Origin: an uncultured Anaerococcus sp.
GTDB lineage: Bacteria > Bacillota > Clostridia > Tissierellales > Peptoniphilaceae
DNA length: 63,710 nucleotides
Direction: 5' to 3'
Assembly: GCA_943914475.1 (NCBI GenBank)
Contig: CALUCE010000012.1
Location: 1-63,710 of the forward strand
Shown piece by piece: positions 7,952-15,969 of this stretch (positions are counted from its first letter, which is position 1; every line of letters starts with the position of its first letter). The notes under the pieces were generated by a model, which was not told the DNA's origin, searched no databases, and saw nothing but the letters and a program-made list of their open reading frames with translations. Both the position numbers and the translations under genes were made by a program.

Positions 7952-10021
7952 ATGTTTAGAAAAATATTTAGATTTAAAAAAATTATTCTTGACTTTATTT
8001 CAATCTTAATAATGATACTATCTTATCCATTACTAGAAAATATTGTTTTTTTAACATCGAAGACAGTCTTTCCTTGGGAATATTATGGTTCTAAGTCTTA
8101 TAAAGAAATATTAATTTCTGATTTTGAGGATGGGGATCAACTCAAAGATGATATGATAGATTTAGCAAGTAAAAATAATATCAATATATTTTTTAAAGAT
8201 TATGAGATAGATGACTTAAACACCAATAAAATTTATTACTACATAAATGATCAAGGCTACTTAGATAAGCTCCCTTTCACTAAGGAAATTAGAACTAATG
8301 AATTTAATAATTCTACAAAAGTATTTTCCAACAATGATAACAACAAATCTATAGGAATAATTTCTAGCAAAAAATATGAATACTCTGTAAGGAGTTTTAA
8401 AAATTACGGATCCAAGAGATTTCTAGGTCAACTTTTAGTATTTGGAAAAGATGAGGCCCTAGATACATTTGAGCATGACTTAAATAAAATAGAGGGTAAT
8501 AACTTAGATTTTGTGGACTTTGATCCAAATAGAATCGAAATTAATTATTCTAACTTTCAAATAATCGTTTCCATAGTCCAAGAAATCTTAAAAGATTATC
8601 AGTTTCAGGTATTTGTAATCTTATTACTAATAGTTATTGCCATAGATATAGATTCACAAAAAAGAAAGATAGGTATTTATAAGTTAAATGGATACACAAA
8701 ATTTAATATATTTGCTTATTTTTTAAAGGAAAATATACTTATATTTATACTATCGTCAATAATTGCTGTTTTACCAGTTATTATACTGAATCAAGAAGTA
8801 TTAAATTTAAACTCCTTTAAATTTTTACCCTACTATTTACTAATAGTGTCTATTATTAGTATCCTGATAGTTCTGATATCCTTCATATTCTCATATTTTT
8901 CGAGTAGTATTAGCATAAGTGATATTGTTTATAGAAGAAAGAAAAATGAATCTATCAATATTGGATTTTTGGTATTAAAAGTAACTGCCATATGCATTTT
9001 AGGAATAAATATTTTATATACTCTAGATGTGAAAAAAGATTATGATCTATATAAAGATGCAATTAAAACTTATGAAAATATCCATAAGGATTATTACATT
9101 CTATCTTCTACTAACTTTGCTGCAAATAGACAAGTGTATGATGCACATGATAGTGCTATTAATGAAATAATTGATAAAGAAGGTGTTCTATACTATGAGA
9201 TAGATTATGAGGCAAATCCTAATATAGTATCAGCTAATATAAACTATATAAATTCCTTGAATTTAAAATCCATTGATAATAGAAAAATCGAACTAGACGA
9301 AAGCAACAAAGAGAAGACCTACATAGTTACAAAAAATTCATACGAAAAATTAGAAGATAGTATAAAAAATTCCAAAATGATATATGAGTCTCGTGGTTTA
9401 AAAACAGATGATCCTAATATCATTGTAATAGATAATATACGTGCATATCCACAATTTAATGAATATATTCACGGAACTAAGCCTACAGATAAATTTGTTA
9501 TGGTTGTTGAAAATAGCAAATCTCTAAACTCAGCCAATGTGTTATACAAAGCAAAAAATATTAATAGCTTAGAAAAAGAATTTTTCCCAATATTTGATCA
9601 ATATATTTCTTCTAAATTATTAAAATTTGAAAAAGAGAAAAATTTCTATGGAAAATTTGAAAAGGATGCAAGGGATAAATATATAGAATTAACGAAAAAA
9701 TTAATAGTAATTTTATTAATTTATATCTTAATAAACGTCTATATCTTTAACCTATCTTTTTCAAACATTTCAAAAAAGTTGGGAGTTAATATGCTCATGG
9801 GTAATCCCATAATAAAACCAAGCATAAAAATCTTAATTTATAATGTTGTTTGTGGCATGATAAGTTTTTCGACAATATCATATTTATTAAAACTTGATTT
9901 TACTTTGTATTTAAAAATAATCATAGGTCTAGTATTGTTTGATCTACTATCATATGGTCTAAACCTACTAAAATATAAAAAGAGCCTAATTTCAATCCTT
10001 AAATCATCAATGGAGGAGTAA
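7952..10021 (+). CDS. DUF1430/bacteriocin-associated integral membrane protein
   Basis: 689 residues. One N-terminal membrane segment (about 12-32), a long external domain to about 205, then three or four helices (about 210-325 and 340-360), a second external domain, and three C-terminal helices (about 570-665). This FtsX-like layout, together with the ABC ATPase starting 2 nt downstream, matches the bacteriocin-associated membrane proteins (bact_immun_7tm/DUF1430) that pair with an ATPase for peptide export or self-protection. AAGGAG lies 10 nt before the ATG. Codon use is more AT-rich than the housekeeping genes around it, suggesting acquisition. Confidence 0.75.
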   Translation: MFRKIFRFKKIILDFISILIMILSYPLLENIVFLTSKTVFPWEYYGSKSYKEILISDFEDGDQLKDDMIDLASKNNINIFFKDYEIDDLNTNKIYYYINDQGYLDKLPFTKEIRTNEFNNSTKVFSNNDNNKSIGIISSKKYEYSVRSFKNYGSKRFLGQLLVFGKDEALDTFEHDLNKIEGNNLDFVDFDPNRIEINYSNFQIIVSIVQEILKDYQFQVFVILLLIVIAIDIDSQKRKIGIYKLNGYTKFNIFAYFLKENILIFILSSIIAVLPVIILNQEVLNLNSFKFLPYYLLIVSIISILIVLISFIFSYFSSSISISDIVYRRKKNESINIGFLVLKVTAICILGINILYTLDVKKDYDLYKDAIKTYENIHKDYYILSSTNFAANRQVYDAHDSAINEIIDKEGVLYYEIDYEANPNIVSANINYINSLNLKSIDNRKIELDESNKEKTYIVTKNSYEKLEDSIKNSKMIYESRGLKTDDPNIIVIDNIRAYPQFNEYIHGTKPTDKFVMVVENSKSLNSANVLYKAKNINSLEKEFFPIFDQYISSKLLKFEKEKNFYGKFEKDARDKYIELTKKLIVILLIYILINVYIFNLSFSNISKKLGVNMLMGNPIIKPSIKILIYNVVCGMISFSTISYLLKLDFTLYLKIIIGLVLFDLLSYGLNLLKYKKSLISILKSSMEE

Positions 10022-10023
10022 AT

Positions 10024-10671
10024 ATGGAAAGTCTAATAAGCTTAACCAAGATAAACAAAACTTATGAATCAAAAACTATATTTAAAGATTTTTCTTTTGA
10101 AGTATTTAAAAAGGAAAAAATACTTATTATGGGACCCAGTGGTGCTGGTAAGTCCACCTTACTTAATATATTGGGGACTTTAGAAAAAGTAGATGGTGGT
10201 GAAACAGTACATTTTTTACATAAAAATGTAAGACCTCAAAGTAAGAAATCTATAATCTTATTAAGAGAGAAGATATCTTATCTCTTCCAAAATTATGCTT
10301 TGATTGATAACGAGACTGTGGAGGATAACCTAAAAATAGCTTTAAAGTTTTCTAAAGCAAAGGATAAAAATAAAGTAATAGATGATGCTTTAGAAAAAGT
10401 AGGTTTAGAAGGCTATAGAGATAGGATGATTTACTCGCTATCAGGAGGTGAACAACAAAGAGTATCCCTAGCTCGCCTATTAATAAAGCCATCAGAAATT
10501 ATTCTAGCTGATGAACCAACCGGAAACCTTGATGATAAAAATGCACAAGCTATAATGAATATTTTAAATGAAATCAACTTATCTGGTAAAAGTATAGTTA
10601 TGGTTAGTTATGATAAGAGGTTTGTAGATGAATTTGATAGAGTTATTAATTTGAAAGAGAAAGGAAATTAA
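10024..10671 (+). CDS. ABC transporter ATP-binding protein (bacteriocin-associated)
   Basis: 215-residue ATPase of the MacB/LolD-like type. Walker A GPSGAGKST, Q-loop LFQNYAL, signature LSGGEQQRVSLAR, Walker B IILADEPTGNLD are all intact. It starts 2 nt after the membrane partner and 1 nt before a broken secreted-protein gene. With the preceding FtsX-like protein it forms a mechanotransmission-type ABC unit; substrate is probably a peptide, by context. Confidence 0.9.
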   Translation: MESLISLTKINKTYESKTIFKDFSFEVFKKEKILIMGPSGAGKSTLLNILGTLEKVDGGETVHFLHKNVRPQSKKSIILLREKISYLFQNYALIDNETVEDNLKIALKFSKAKDKNKVIDDALEKVGLEGYRDRMIYSLSGGEQQRVSLARLLIKPSEIILADEPTGNLDDKNAQAIMNILNEINLSGKSIVMVSYDKRFVDEFDRVINLKEKGN

Positions 10672-10672
10672 A

Positions 10673-11046
10673 ATGAATAGGAAATTTGCAAAGAAACTAG
10701 TTACAATTTTGCTATAAGCTTATTACTACCATTAGCCTCATCTTCTATGGCTGTCAACGTAGCAAATACTAGATCAATATACGGCAGTACATTAACATAT
10801 ATAGGAGTAAAAGGGACTGCTTATTTTGATAATGGAACAGGAAAATTTTCTGGTCATGGAGGTTTTTCAAAACTGAGTAAACAAAATGATATATTTCATA
10901 TAACAGACGTTAGAAGAACAGGAACTAGCAATACTTCATATAAAGCGATTCAAAAGTACGAATTATCTTCAACTGAACTAGGCAGCAAAATCTTTAGGTA
11001 TGAAACAGTTACACTAAGAATACCTTCACCAGGATCTATGAGATAA
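10673..11046 (+). pseudogene. frameshifted secreted protein precursor
   Basis: ATG at 10673 reads MNRKFAKKLVTILL then stops; one frame over, SLLLPLASSSMA completes a signal peptide and continues into a 95-residue mature part without cysteine, rich in Ser, Thr, Gly and Tyr (starts VNVANTRSIYGS, ends PSPGSMR). A single-base change in the signal peptide core therefore splits it. It is co-directional with, and immediately downstream of, the ABC pair. I considered lactococcin-972-like bacteriocins, but the repeat pattern of that family is not visible. Either a real lesion, a phase-variable site, or a sequencing error. Confidence 0.65.
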
Positions 11047-11250
11047 GTATACTTTAATTGGCTGTGATTACTTAACTTGGTATATGAATAGTAGAAATCA
11101 GCTTTAGTCTCAAGGAAAACTTTTATACATGGTATTTATTTAAGAATGGAATTTATTTCAAACAAATATAGGAAGTAAATAGATATCCTATAAATAGTGC
11201 TATTAAATTCTTATAGAATAAGTATCCAAAAGTGCTTAAATCAAGCGAAA
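11047..11250. other. gene-free trailer of the accessory island
   Basis: AT-rich sequence with short open stretches broken by many stops, probably decayed coding DNA from the island. No RNA or repeat was recognised before the rplM promoter at 11256. Confidence 0.4.
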
Positions 11251-11255
11251 ATCTC

Positions 11256-11284
11256 TTGACAAAAGTCTTTTTATCTTATATCAT
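11256..11284 (+). promoter_or_regulatory. sigma-A promoter of rplM-rpsI
   Basis: TTGACA (11256-11261), 17-nt spacer, TATCAT (11279-11284). Leaves a leader of about 155 nt before rplM. Confidence 0.75.
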
Positions 11285-11290
11285 ATATGG

Positions 11291-11430
11291 GTATTGTAAG
11301 AAAGTTTCTCAAAGCTTGAAATTTTCGGACCAAATCGCACATCCCAGAGGCGATTTTTTAATACAAATGCTGGGACGAGTAAAGCCGCCACCTATCCGAG
11401 CGGTGTCTAAATAGATAGGCGAATATAAAA
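11291..11430 (+). promoter_or_regulatory. structured leader of rplM-rpsI (L13-leader-like)
   Basis: Two mutually exclusive pairings are visible. AAATCGC (11332-11338) with GCGATTT (11350-11356) makes a terminator-like hairpin followed by T. TCCCAG (11342-11347) with CTGGGA (11370-11375) would break it. A third stem pairs CCTATC (11391-11396) with GATAGG (11414-11419). Autoregulatory leaders before L13 genes are known in Firmicutes; that this is one is inference from position and structure. Confidence 0.6.
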
Positions 11431-11445
11431 ATCAAGGAGGAACTG

Positions 11446-11886
11446 ATGAAATATCAAAAGACTTTCGTTGCAACACCATCAACTATCGAACGTAAATGGT
11501 ATGTTGTTGATGCAGAAGGAATGGTACTAGGTAGACTAGCAAGCCAAGTTGCAGCAATTTTAAGAGGAAAACACAAACCAACATTTACTCCAAACATGGA
11601 CACAGGTGACTATGTAATAATTGTAAATGCTGACAAGGTTGTTCTTACAGGAAACAAGGAAGCCCAAAAAACATACCAAAGATATTCAGGATATGCTGGT
11701 GGACAAAAGACCATCAAATATGCTGATATGAAGGAAAAATTCCCAGAAAGAATTGTGGACATGGCTGTAAAGGGCATGCTACCACACAACAAACTTGGTA
11801 GAGCAATGGGTAGAAAACTTAGAGTTTATGCTGGACCTAACCACGGTCACGAAGCACAAAACCCAGAAGTTTTAGAGCTTAAGTAA
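11446..11886 (+). CDS. rplM: 50S ribosomal protein L13
   Basis: 146 residues, normal length. Starts MKYQKTFVATPSTIERKWYV and includes the family blocks VLGRLAS, LRGKHKPTFTP and VKGMLPHNKLGR. AAGGAGG precedes the ATG. Assembles early into the large subunit. Followed by rpsI after 10 nt, the standard L13-S9 operon. Confidence 0.98.
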   Translation: MKYQKTFVATPSTIERKWYVVDAEGMVLGRLASQVAAILRGKHKPTFTPNMDTGDYVIIVNADKVVLTGNKEAQKTYQRYSGYAGGQKTIKYADMKEKFPERIVDMAVKGMLPHNKLGRAMGRKLRVYAGPNHGHEAQNPEVLELK

Positions 11887-11896
11887 GGAGGACTAG

Positions 11897-12289
11897 ATGG
11901 CAGATACAATTTATCAATCAACAGGAAGAAGAAAATCTTCTGTTGCTAGAGTTACAATGACACCAGGTAGTGGAGAAATACTAATCAATGGAAGAAGTTT
12001 AGATGATTACTTCAACTACGGCACACTTAAAATTATCGCTAAATCACCACTTACTTTAACAGAAAACGAAACAAACTACGATATCAAAGTTAACGTTCAA
12101 GGTGGAGGATTTAACGGACAAGCTGGAGCTATCAGACACGCTATAGCAAGAGCTTTGGTTGAAGTTAACCCTGACTATAGAACAGCTTTAAAGAGAGCCG
12201 GATTCTTTACAAGAGACTCAAGAAAGAAAGAAAGATACAAACCAGGTCTCAAAAAAGCGAGAAAATCATCTCAATTCTCAAAGAGATAA
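11897..12289 (+). CDS. rpsI: 30S ribosomal protein S9
   Basis: 130 residues with the S9 signatures TGRRKSSVARV near the N-terminus and GFFTRDSRKKERYKPGLKKAR, ending in the conserved basic tail QFSKR that reaches the P-site tRNA. GGAGG lies shortly before the ATG. A strong terminator follows. Confidence 0.98.
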   Translation: MADTIYQSTGRRKSSVARVTMTPGSGEILINGRSLDDYFNYGTLKIIAKSPLTLTENETNYDIKVNVQGGGFNGQAGAIRHAIARALVEVNPDYRTALKRAGFFTRDSRKKERYKPGLKKARKSSQFSKR

Positions 12290-12305
12290 TATTTACGAAA
12301 TTACA

Positions 12306-12339
12306 AAACAGCAAGGAATTTTATTTCTTGCTGTTTTTT
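12306..12339 (+). terminator. terminator of rplM-rpsI
   Basis: AAACAGCAAG (12306-12315) pairs CTTGCTGTTT (12327-12336), ending in six T. Confidence 0.92.
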
Positions 12340-12362
12340 CTATGCAAAAATATCTTTACACT

Positions 12363-12392
12363 AAAAAAGGCAAGGAACTATCCTTACCTTTT
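12363..12392 (-). terminator. terminator of the YjdM gene
   Basis: On the minus strand AAAAGGTAAGGA pairs TCCTTGCCTTTT with one mismatch and ends in a T-run. Convergent with the rpsI terminator. Confidence 0.75.
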
Positions 12393-12405
12393 ATAAGTTA
12401 AATTC

Positions 12406-12729
12406 TTATTTTGCAAGCCTTACAACAGAAGATTTTAAGTAAACTTCTCCAATCCCTTCTATACGATCCAAAAGGTCGTGGCCATTGTGGGGATTATCTA
12501 GTATTTTTATCTTCTTTGCTCTAGATCCTTGTTTGATGGTAGTCTTTCCCATCTTCAAATCCATGATAGTAATTATATCATCTCCGTCTGTAAGTTCCTT
12601 GCCGCTTGCGTCATAAGTTTTCATATCTTCTATGGTTTGTTCTGTCCATTCCTTGCCACAGTCTGGGCAGTTGTAGGTCAGACCGTCATGGTAGGCATAT
12701 TCACTACCGCAATAAATACACTTGTCCAT
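12406..12729 (-). CDS. yjdM: YjdM/PhnA-family zinc-ribbon protein
   Basis: 107 residues. N-terminal zinc ribbon CIYCGSEYAYHDG... YNCPDCGKEW (residues 4-27, two CxxC pairs), then the PhnA-family beta domain with DGDDIITIMDLKMG and GHDLLDRIEGIGEVYLKSSVV. The family was named for E. coli phnA but is not needed for phosphonate use; cellular role is unclear. Single gene with its own terminator. Confidence 0.9.
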   Translation of the reverse strand: MDKCIYCGSEYAYHDGLTYNCPDCGKEWTEQTIEDMKTYDASGKELTDGDDIITIMDLKMGKTTIKQGSRAKKIKILDNPHNGHDLLDRIEGIGEVYLKSSVVRLAK

Positions 12730-12819
12730 TTAATCTCCTCCTAGCATTATTTTAAATGATTAGCTAGATTATGGCAAAGAGCTGTATAAATAGAAAGGTT
12801 CAAAAATGAATATTTAAGT

Positions 12820-13365
12820 CTATAAAATCTTAGCATTAAGAGAATTTTTGAAGTGTTCTAGGGCAAAGTCATGGCCAGCTTGGTTGAAGGAGGCTACGCC
12901 TTTTTCATGAACAACTATATCAAAACCAAGATTATAGGCGTCTACTGCTGTATGGAGGATGCAGATATCTGTACAAACTCCAACCAGGTGAATTTCTTTT
13001 ATATTTCTTTCCCTAAGTTTGATAAAAAGATCTGTTCCTGCAAAGGCAGAATACCTAGTTTTTAGCATATAGTGAATATTATCATCATTTTTTATTTCTT
13101 GATAATAATCTTCTACTTTGCCGTAAAGCTTTTGCCCATCTGTACCGTGTAGGTTATGGGCAGGGAAAAGCTTGCTTTCGGGATGGTAGGGATCATTTTC
13201 TTTATGATCGTCTATGGCAAAAACTACATAGTCTCCTGCATCGTGGAAATCTTTGGTAACTTTTACCAAATAGTCTTCTAAATCTTGAGCGGGTTTTCCA
13301 GCTGTAAGTTTACCATCTTCCTTTACAAAGTCATTTGTGTAATCAATATTAAGTAATGCTTTCAT
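12820..13365 (-). CDS. isochorismatase-fold hydrolase, probable nicotinamidase
   Basis: 181 residues from the ATG at 13365, which has AAAGGAGT 5 nt upstream; the further in-frame start at 13401 lacks a site. The catalytic triad of cysteine hydrolases is visible: Asp in NIDYTNDF (residue 8), Lys in LKTRYSAF, Cys in GVCTDICI. DDHKENDPYHPES has the Asp/His pattern of the nicotinamidase metal site. Predicted to convert nicotinamide to nicotinate for NAD salvage. Other isochorismatase-family amidases cannot be excluded. Confidence 0.82.
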   Translation of the reverse strand: MKALLNIDYTNDFVKEDGKLTAGKPAQDLEDYLVKVTKDFHDAGDYVVFAIDDHKENDPYHPESKLFPAHNLHGTDGQKLYGKVEDYYQEIKNDDNIHYMLKTRYSAFAGTDLFIKLRERNIKEIHLVGVCTDICILHTAVDAYNLGFDIVVHEKGVASFNQAGHDFALEHFKNSLNAKIL

Positions 13366-13442
13366 TATAAACTCCTTTGTGATTTTCTTATTTCCTATCA
13401 TATCACAAAAGTGTCAGGTGTTTATCATTCTACATTCTTAAT

Positions 13443-13471
13443 TTGTTTTTTTAAATCTTATGGCATAAAAT
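13443..13471 (+). promoter_or_regulatory. promoter upstream of queH
   Basis: TTGTTT (13443-13448), 17-nt spacer, TAAAAT (13466-13471). Weak -35 but right spacing and position. Confidence 0.45.
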
Positions 13472-13506
13472 AGGAAGAAGGAAAATAAATAAAGTAGGGA
13501 TTTTTT

Positions 13507-14145
13507 ATGCAAAATATAAATTATGACAAAAAAATGGAAGAGATAATAAAGGAAAATAAGGATAAGGGAAAAAGGCCAAGAGTACTTCTCCAGGTTTGCT
13601 GTGCTCCTTGTTCAAGCCAAGTTTTGACTAGGCTTAGGGAAGATTGTCAAGTGGATATCTTCTATTATAATCCAAATATTTACCCTCCAGAAGAATATGA
13701 CAAGAGAGCTCAAACCGTAGAAAGTTTGGTTTCTGATATGGGCCTTGAGTCTAAAGTTATTATAGCCAAGAATAAGCTAGAAGACTTTTATAGCTATGTG
13801 GAAGGAAGAAAGGATGATGTAGAAGGAGGGGAGTCTTGCTATAGGTGCTATGAGATAAGACTTAGAGAAACTGTAAGGCTTGCCAAAGAAAAAGGCTATG
13901 ATTATTTTACAACTTCACTTTCTATATCCCCTTACAAAAATTCCAAATGGCTAAATGAAATTGGAGAAAAATTTGAAAAGGAATATGGCATATCCTACCT
14001 ATATTCTGATTTTAAAAAGAAAAACGGCTACAAGTCATCTATAGAGCTTTCCAAAAAATACCATCTTTATAGGCAAGATTATTGTGGTTGTGTATTTTCT
14101 TATAAGGAAATGCTTGAAAGAAAGAAGGAGAAATCTTCTTTATAA
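13507..14145 (+). CDS. queH: epoxyqueuosine reductase QueH
   Basis: 212 residues of the DUF208/QueH family, the non-QueG enzyme that reduces epoxyqueuosine in tRNA to queuosine as the last biosynthetic step. Three cysteine motifs expected for its Fe-S and metal site are present: VCCAPCSSQV near residue 30, ESCYRCYEIRL near 112, and DYCGCVFS near 195. No other queuosine genes are nearby, so precursor salvage may feed it. Confidence 0.92.
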   Translation: MQNINYDKKMEEIIKENKDKGKRPRVLLQVCCAPCSSQVLTRLREDCQVDIFYYNPNIYPPEEYDKRAQTVESLVSDMGLESKVIIAKNKLEDFYSYVEGRKDDVEGGESCYRCYEIRLRETVRLAKEKGYDYFTTSLSISPYKNSKWLNEIGEKFEKEYGISYLYSDFKKKNGYKSSIELSKKYHLYRQDYCGCVFSYKEMLERKKEKSSL

Positions 14146-14160
14146 TACTAAGGTAAAGTT

Positions 14161-14225
14161 TAAAATGATTTTCTAAAATTTATTGGAAAAAATGTTAGTT
14201 TTCCCCTTGTATGGGTATCATTTTA
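14161..14225. promoter_or_regulatory. nested inverted repeat before the ferritin operon
   Basis: TAAAATGAT (14161-14169) pairs ATCATTTTA (14217-14225), and inside it GGAAAA pairs TTTTCC. The structure ends just before the GGAGAGG ribosome binding site of the next gene. No T-run follows, so it is more likely a leader structure or operator than a terminator. Confidence 0.4.
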
Positions 14226-14241
14226 GTGGAGAGGTAGTGAA

Positions 14242-14547
14242 ATGAACGACGTATTACTTATTAAAAAATTAAATATTAGAGAATTTAATAAAGAAGCAGT
14301 AATACCTGTCACTTTTAACTTTGGCATAATAGAGGATAGGTCTATTTATGTGGATATTTTTAATAAATTGAAAAACATGGGCCTAGTCCAAACGGATAGG
14401 GTCGCCATTAAAAACGACTCTATGACTATTGATGTCCTATCTCGAGATATAACAGATATAATAAAAGAATTATTAAAGGAAAATCAGACAATATATGGCA
14501 TTTATGTATTGTATGACAATTATTTAGGAGGAAAAAATAATGAGTAA
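14242..14547 (+). CDS. small protein of unknown function, coupled to ferritin
   Basis: 101 residues, not recognised. Mixed alpha/beta pattern without signal peptide or cysteine: NDVLLIKKLNIREFNKEAVIPVTF at the start and a KELLKENQTIYGIYVLYDNYL end. GGAGAGG precedes the ATG. Its last 8 nt overlap the ferritin start, whose ribosome binding site lies inside it, so the two are translationally coupled. Cytosolic; a role in iron storage is only suggested by this coupling. Confidence 0.75.
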   Translation: MNDVLLIKKLNIREFNKEAVIPVTFNFGIIEDRSIYVDIFNKLKNMGLVQTDRVAIKNDSMTIDVLSRDITDIIKELLKENQTIYGIYVLYDNYLGGKNNE

Positions 14548-15052
14548 AAAAGTATTTGACATGATTAATGAACAAATGAGTTTTGAAATTGAGTCAGCTC
14601 TTATCTACAAATCTATGGAAGTATATGCTGCTGATATAGATCTTGATGGATTTGCATCTTGGCTAGACACTCAAGCAGAAGAAGAATTACTACATGCAGA
14701 AGGAATGAAAGATTTCCTACTTTCTGTTGATTACAAACCAACCTACAAGGCAATTCCTCAACCTGAAGCTGAATATGAAGACATCCTTGATGTTATGAAA
14801 AAAGCTTTTGAACATGAAAAACTAGTTTCTTCAAAAATCAGAGAAATTGCTAAGGTAGCTAGAGAAGAAGATGATGAAAGAGTTATTTCATTTATCAAAC
14901 TTTACATTGATGAACAAGTTGAAGAAGAAGACACTTTCAACAAAGTTGTAACAAAACTTGAAAGAATTAATGGAAACTGGCCATCACTTTACTTCATGGA
15001 TGCTGAAATGGCTAAGAGACCATCAGTTGCTGGCGGCGGTCTAGCTGAATAA
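14540..15052 (+). CDS. ftnA: ferritin (non-heme, FtnA type)
   Basis: 170-residue four-helix iron storage protein. Ferroxidase ligands are visible: Glu in NEQMSFEIES (residue 16), EEELLH (Glu49, His52), a Glu in the helix containing AFEHEKLVSSKI, and Gln in DEQVEEEDTF. Matches bacterial ferritin rather than bacterioferritin (no haem Met position seen). Assembles as a cytosolic 24-mer storing Fe(III). Coupled to the preceding unknown protein; strong hairpin terminator after it. Confidence 0.95.
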   Translation: MSKKVFDMINEQMSFEIESALIYKSMEVYAADIDLDGFASWLDTQAEEELLHAEGMKDFLLSVDYKPTYKAIPQPEAEYEDILDVMKKAFEHEKLVSSKIREIAKVAREEDDERVISFIKLYIDEQVEEEDTFNKVVTKLERINGNWPSLYFMDAEMAKRPSVAGGGLAE

Positions 15053-15101
15053 ATTTAAGAATTAAGAGGATTTTACAACCTTTCAATATGGTTTATTGTT
15101 G

Positions 15102-15148
15102 GCCTATGGGTTTTTGGATCTTGTCCAAAAGCCCATAAGGCATTTTTT
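15102..15148 (+). terminator. terminator of the ferritin operon
   Basis: A long stem: GCC-TATGGG-TTTTGGA pairs TCCAAAA-CCCATA-GGC with two small mismatches, loop TCTTG, then ATTTTTT. Confidence 0.85.
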
Positions 15149-15218
15149 GCCTACAGGCTTAAATTAAGCTTGTCGGTCAAAGGTTTATTATCCTCTTTTT
15201 TATTTTCAGGAGATTTTA

Positions 15219-15917
15219 ATGAGGCTTGATATAGAAAATCAAGACGCCAAGGTATCCATAAATACCTTTGGTGCCTATGTAGAAACTTTTTGTAAAGATG
15301 ATAGAACGATATTTTTCCCCAAGGTTCTAACCAAAATCGGTGACCAGCTAAAACCAAGGGGCGGTATGCATCCTTGTCTGCCAAACTTTGGCCAAGATGA
15401 AATATCTTCCTTGCCCCAACACGGCTTTGCCAGAGATGAGTACTGGGATGTTTTGACTTCTGGACCTGACTATGTAGACTTAAAACTTAAGGGTATAGAT
15501 TCTTATGAAGATGTGTATTTTTATATTAACTACAAACTAGAAGAAAATAAACTTATAACAAGCTTACAGGTTTACAATAGATCGGATAAGGATTTAGATT
15601 TGGGACCAGGTTTTCACCCCTACTTTTATTGCAAGGATTTAGACCTTGAAATAGAAAATTTTGACCTAGATAGGGATAAGATAGAAGATACCCTGTTTTT
15701 ACATGGAAGTGAAGTAAAGTTTAAGGCAAATGGCCAAGACTTTGCCATAAGAGGAGACAATATAGGTGTTTTTGCAATATGGACGGACTTTTATGGAGAT
15801 TATGTTTGCATAGAACCTACCTACAAGGGTAAAGTCTTTAATAAGGATGGAAGAGATATATATAAACTTAAGAGAGGCGGAGAGTTCTCTCAAGAATTTG
15901 TCATAGAAGTATTATAG
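15219..15917 (+). CDS. aldose 1-epimerase-like (galactose mutarotase fold) protein
   Basis: 232 residues, shorter than classical GalM (about 340) and like the bacterial aldose-epimerase-like group. Features include GGMHPCLPNFG (residues 48-58), HGFARDEYW, and GPGFHPYFYC near 130 with the catalytic-type His; the beta-sandwich alternation is clear throughout. Presumed cytosolic sugar anomer or hexose-6-phosphate mutarotase; substrate unknown. GGAG lies before the ATG. Ends in its own terminator. Confidence 0.82.
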   Translation: MRLDIENQDAKVSINTFGAYVETFCKDDRTIFFPKVLTKIGDQLKPRGGMHPCLPNFGQDEISSLPQHGFARDEYWDVLTSGPDYVDLKLKGIDSYEDVYFYINYKLEENKLITSLQVYNRSDKDLDLGPGFHPYFYCKDLDLEIENFDLDRDKIEDTLFLHGSEVKFKANGQDFAIRGDNIGVFAIWTDFYGDYVCIEPTYKGKVFNKDGRDIYKLKRGGEFSQEFVIEVL

Positions 15918-15921
15918 GTAA

Positions 15922-15956
15922 GACTCTTGCAGATAAATTTTGCAAGAGTTCTTTAT
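15922..15956 (+). terminator. terminator of the epimerase-like gene
   Basis: ACTCTTGCA pairs TGCAAGAGT around GATAAATTT, followed by a T-rich stretch. The CTCTTGCA stem recurs in terminators at 22410 and 46867. Confidence 0.75.
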
Positions 15957-15969
15957 ATATGGAGTAAAT

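Noticed and set aside
10673..11046. lactococcin 972-family bacteriocin
   Set aside because: Signal peptide and context fit, but the family's aromatic/Gly repeat pattern is not seen in the mature part.
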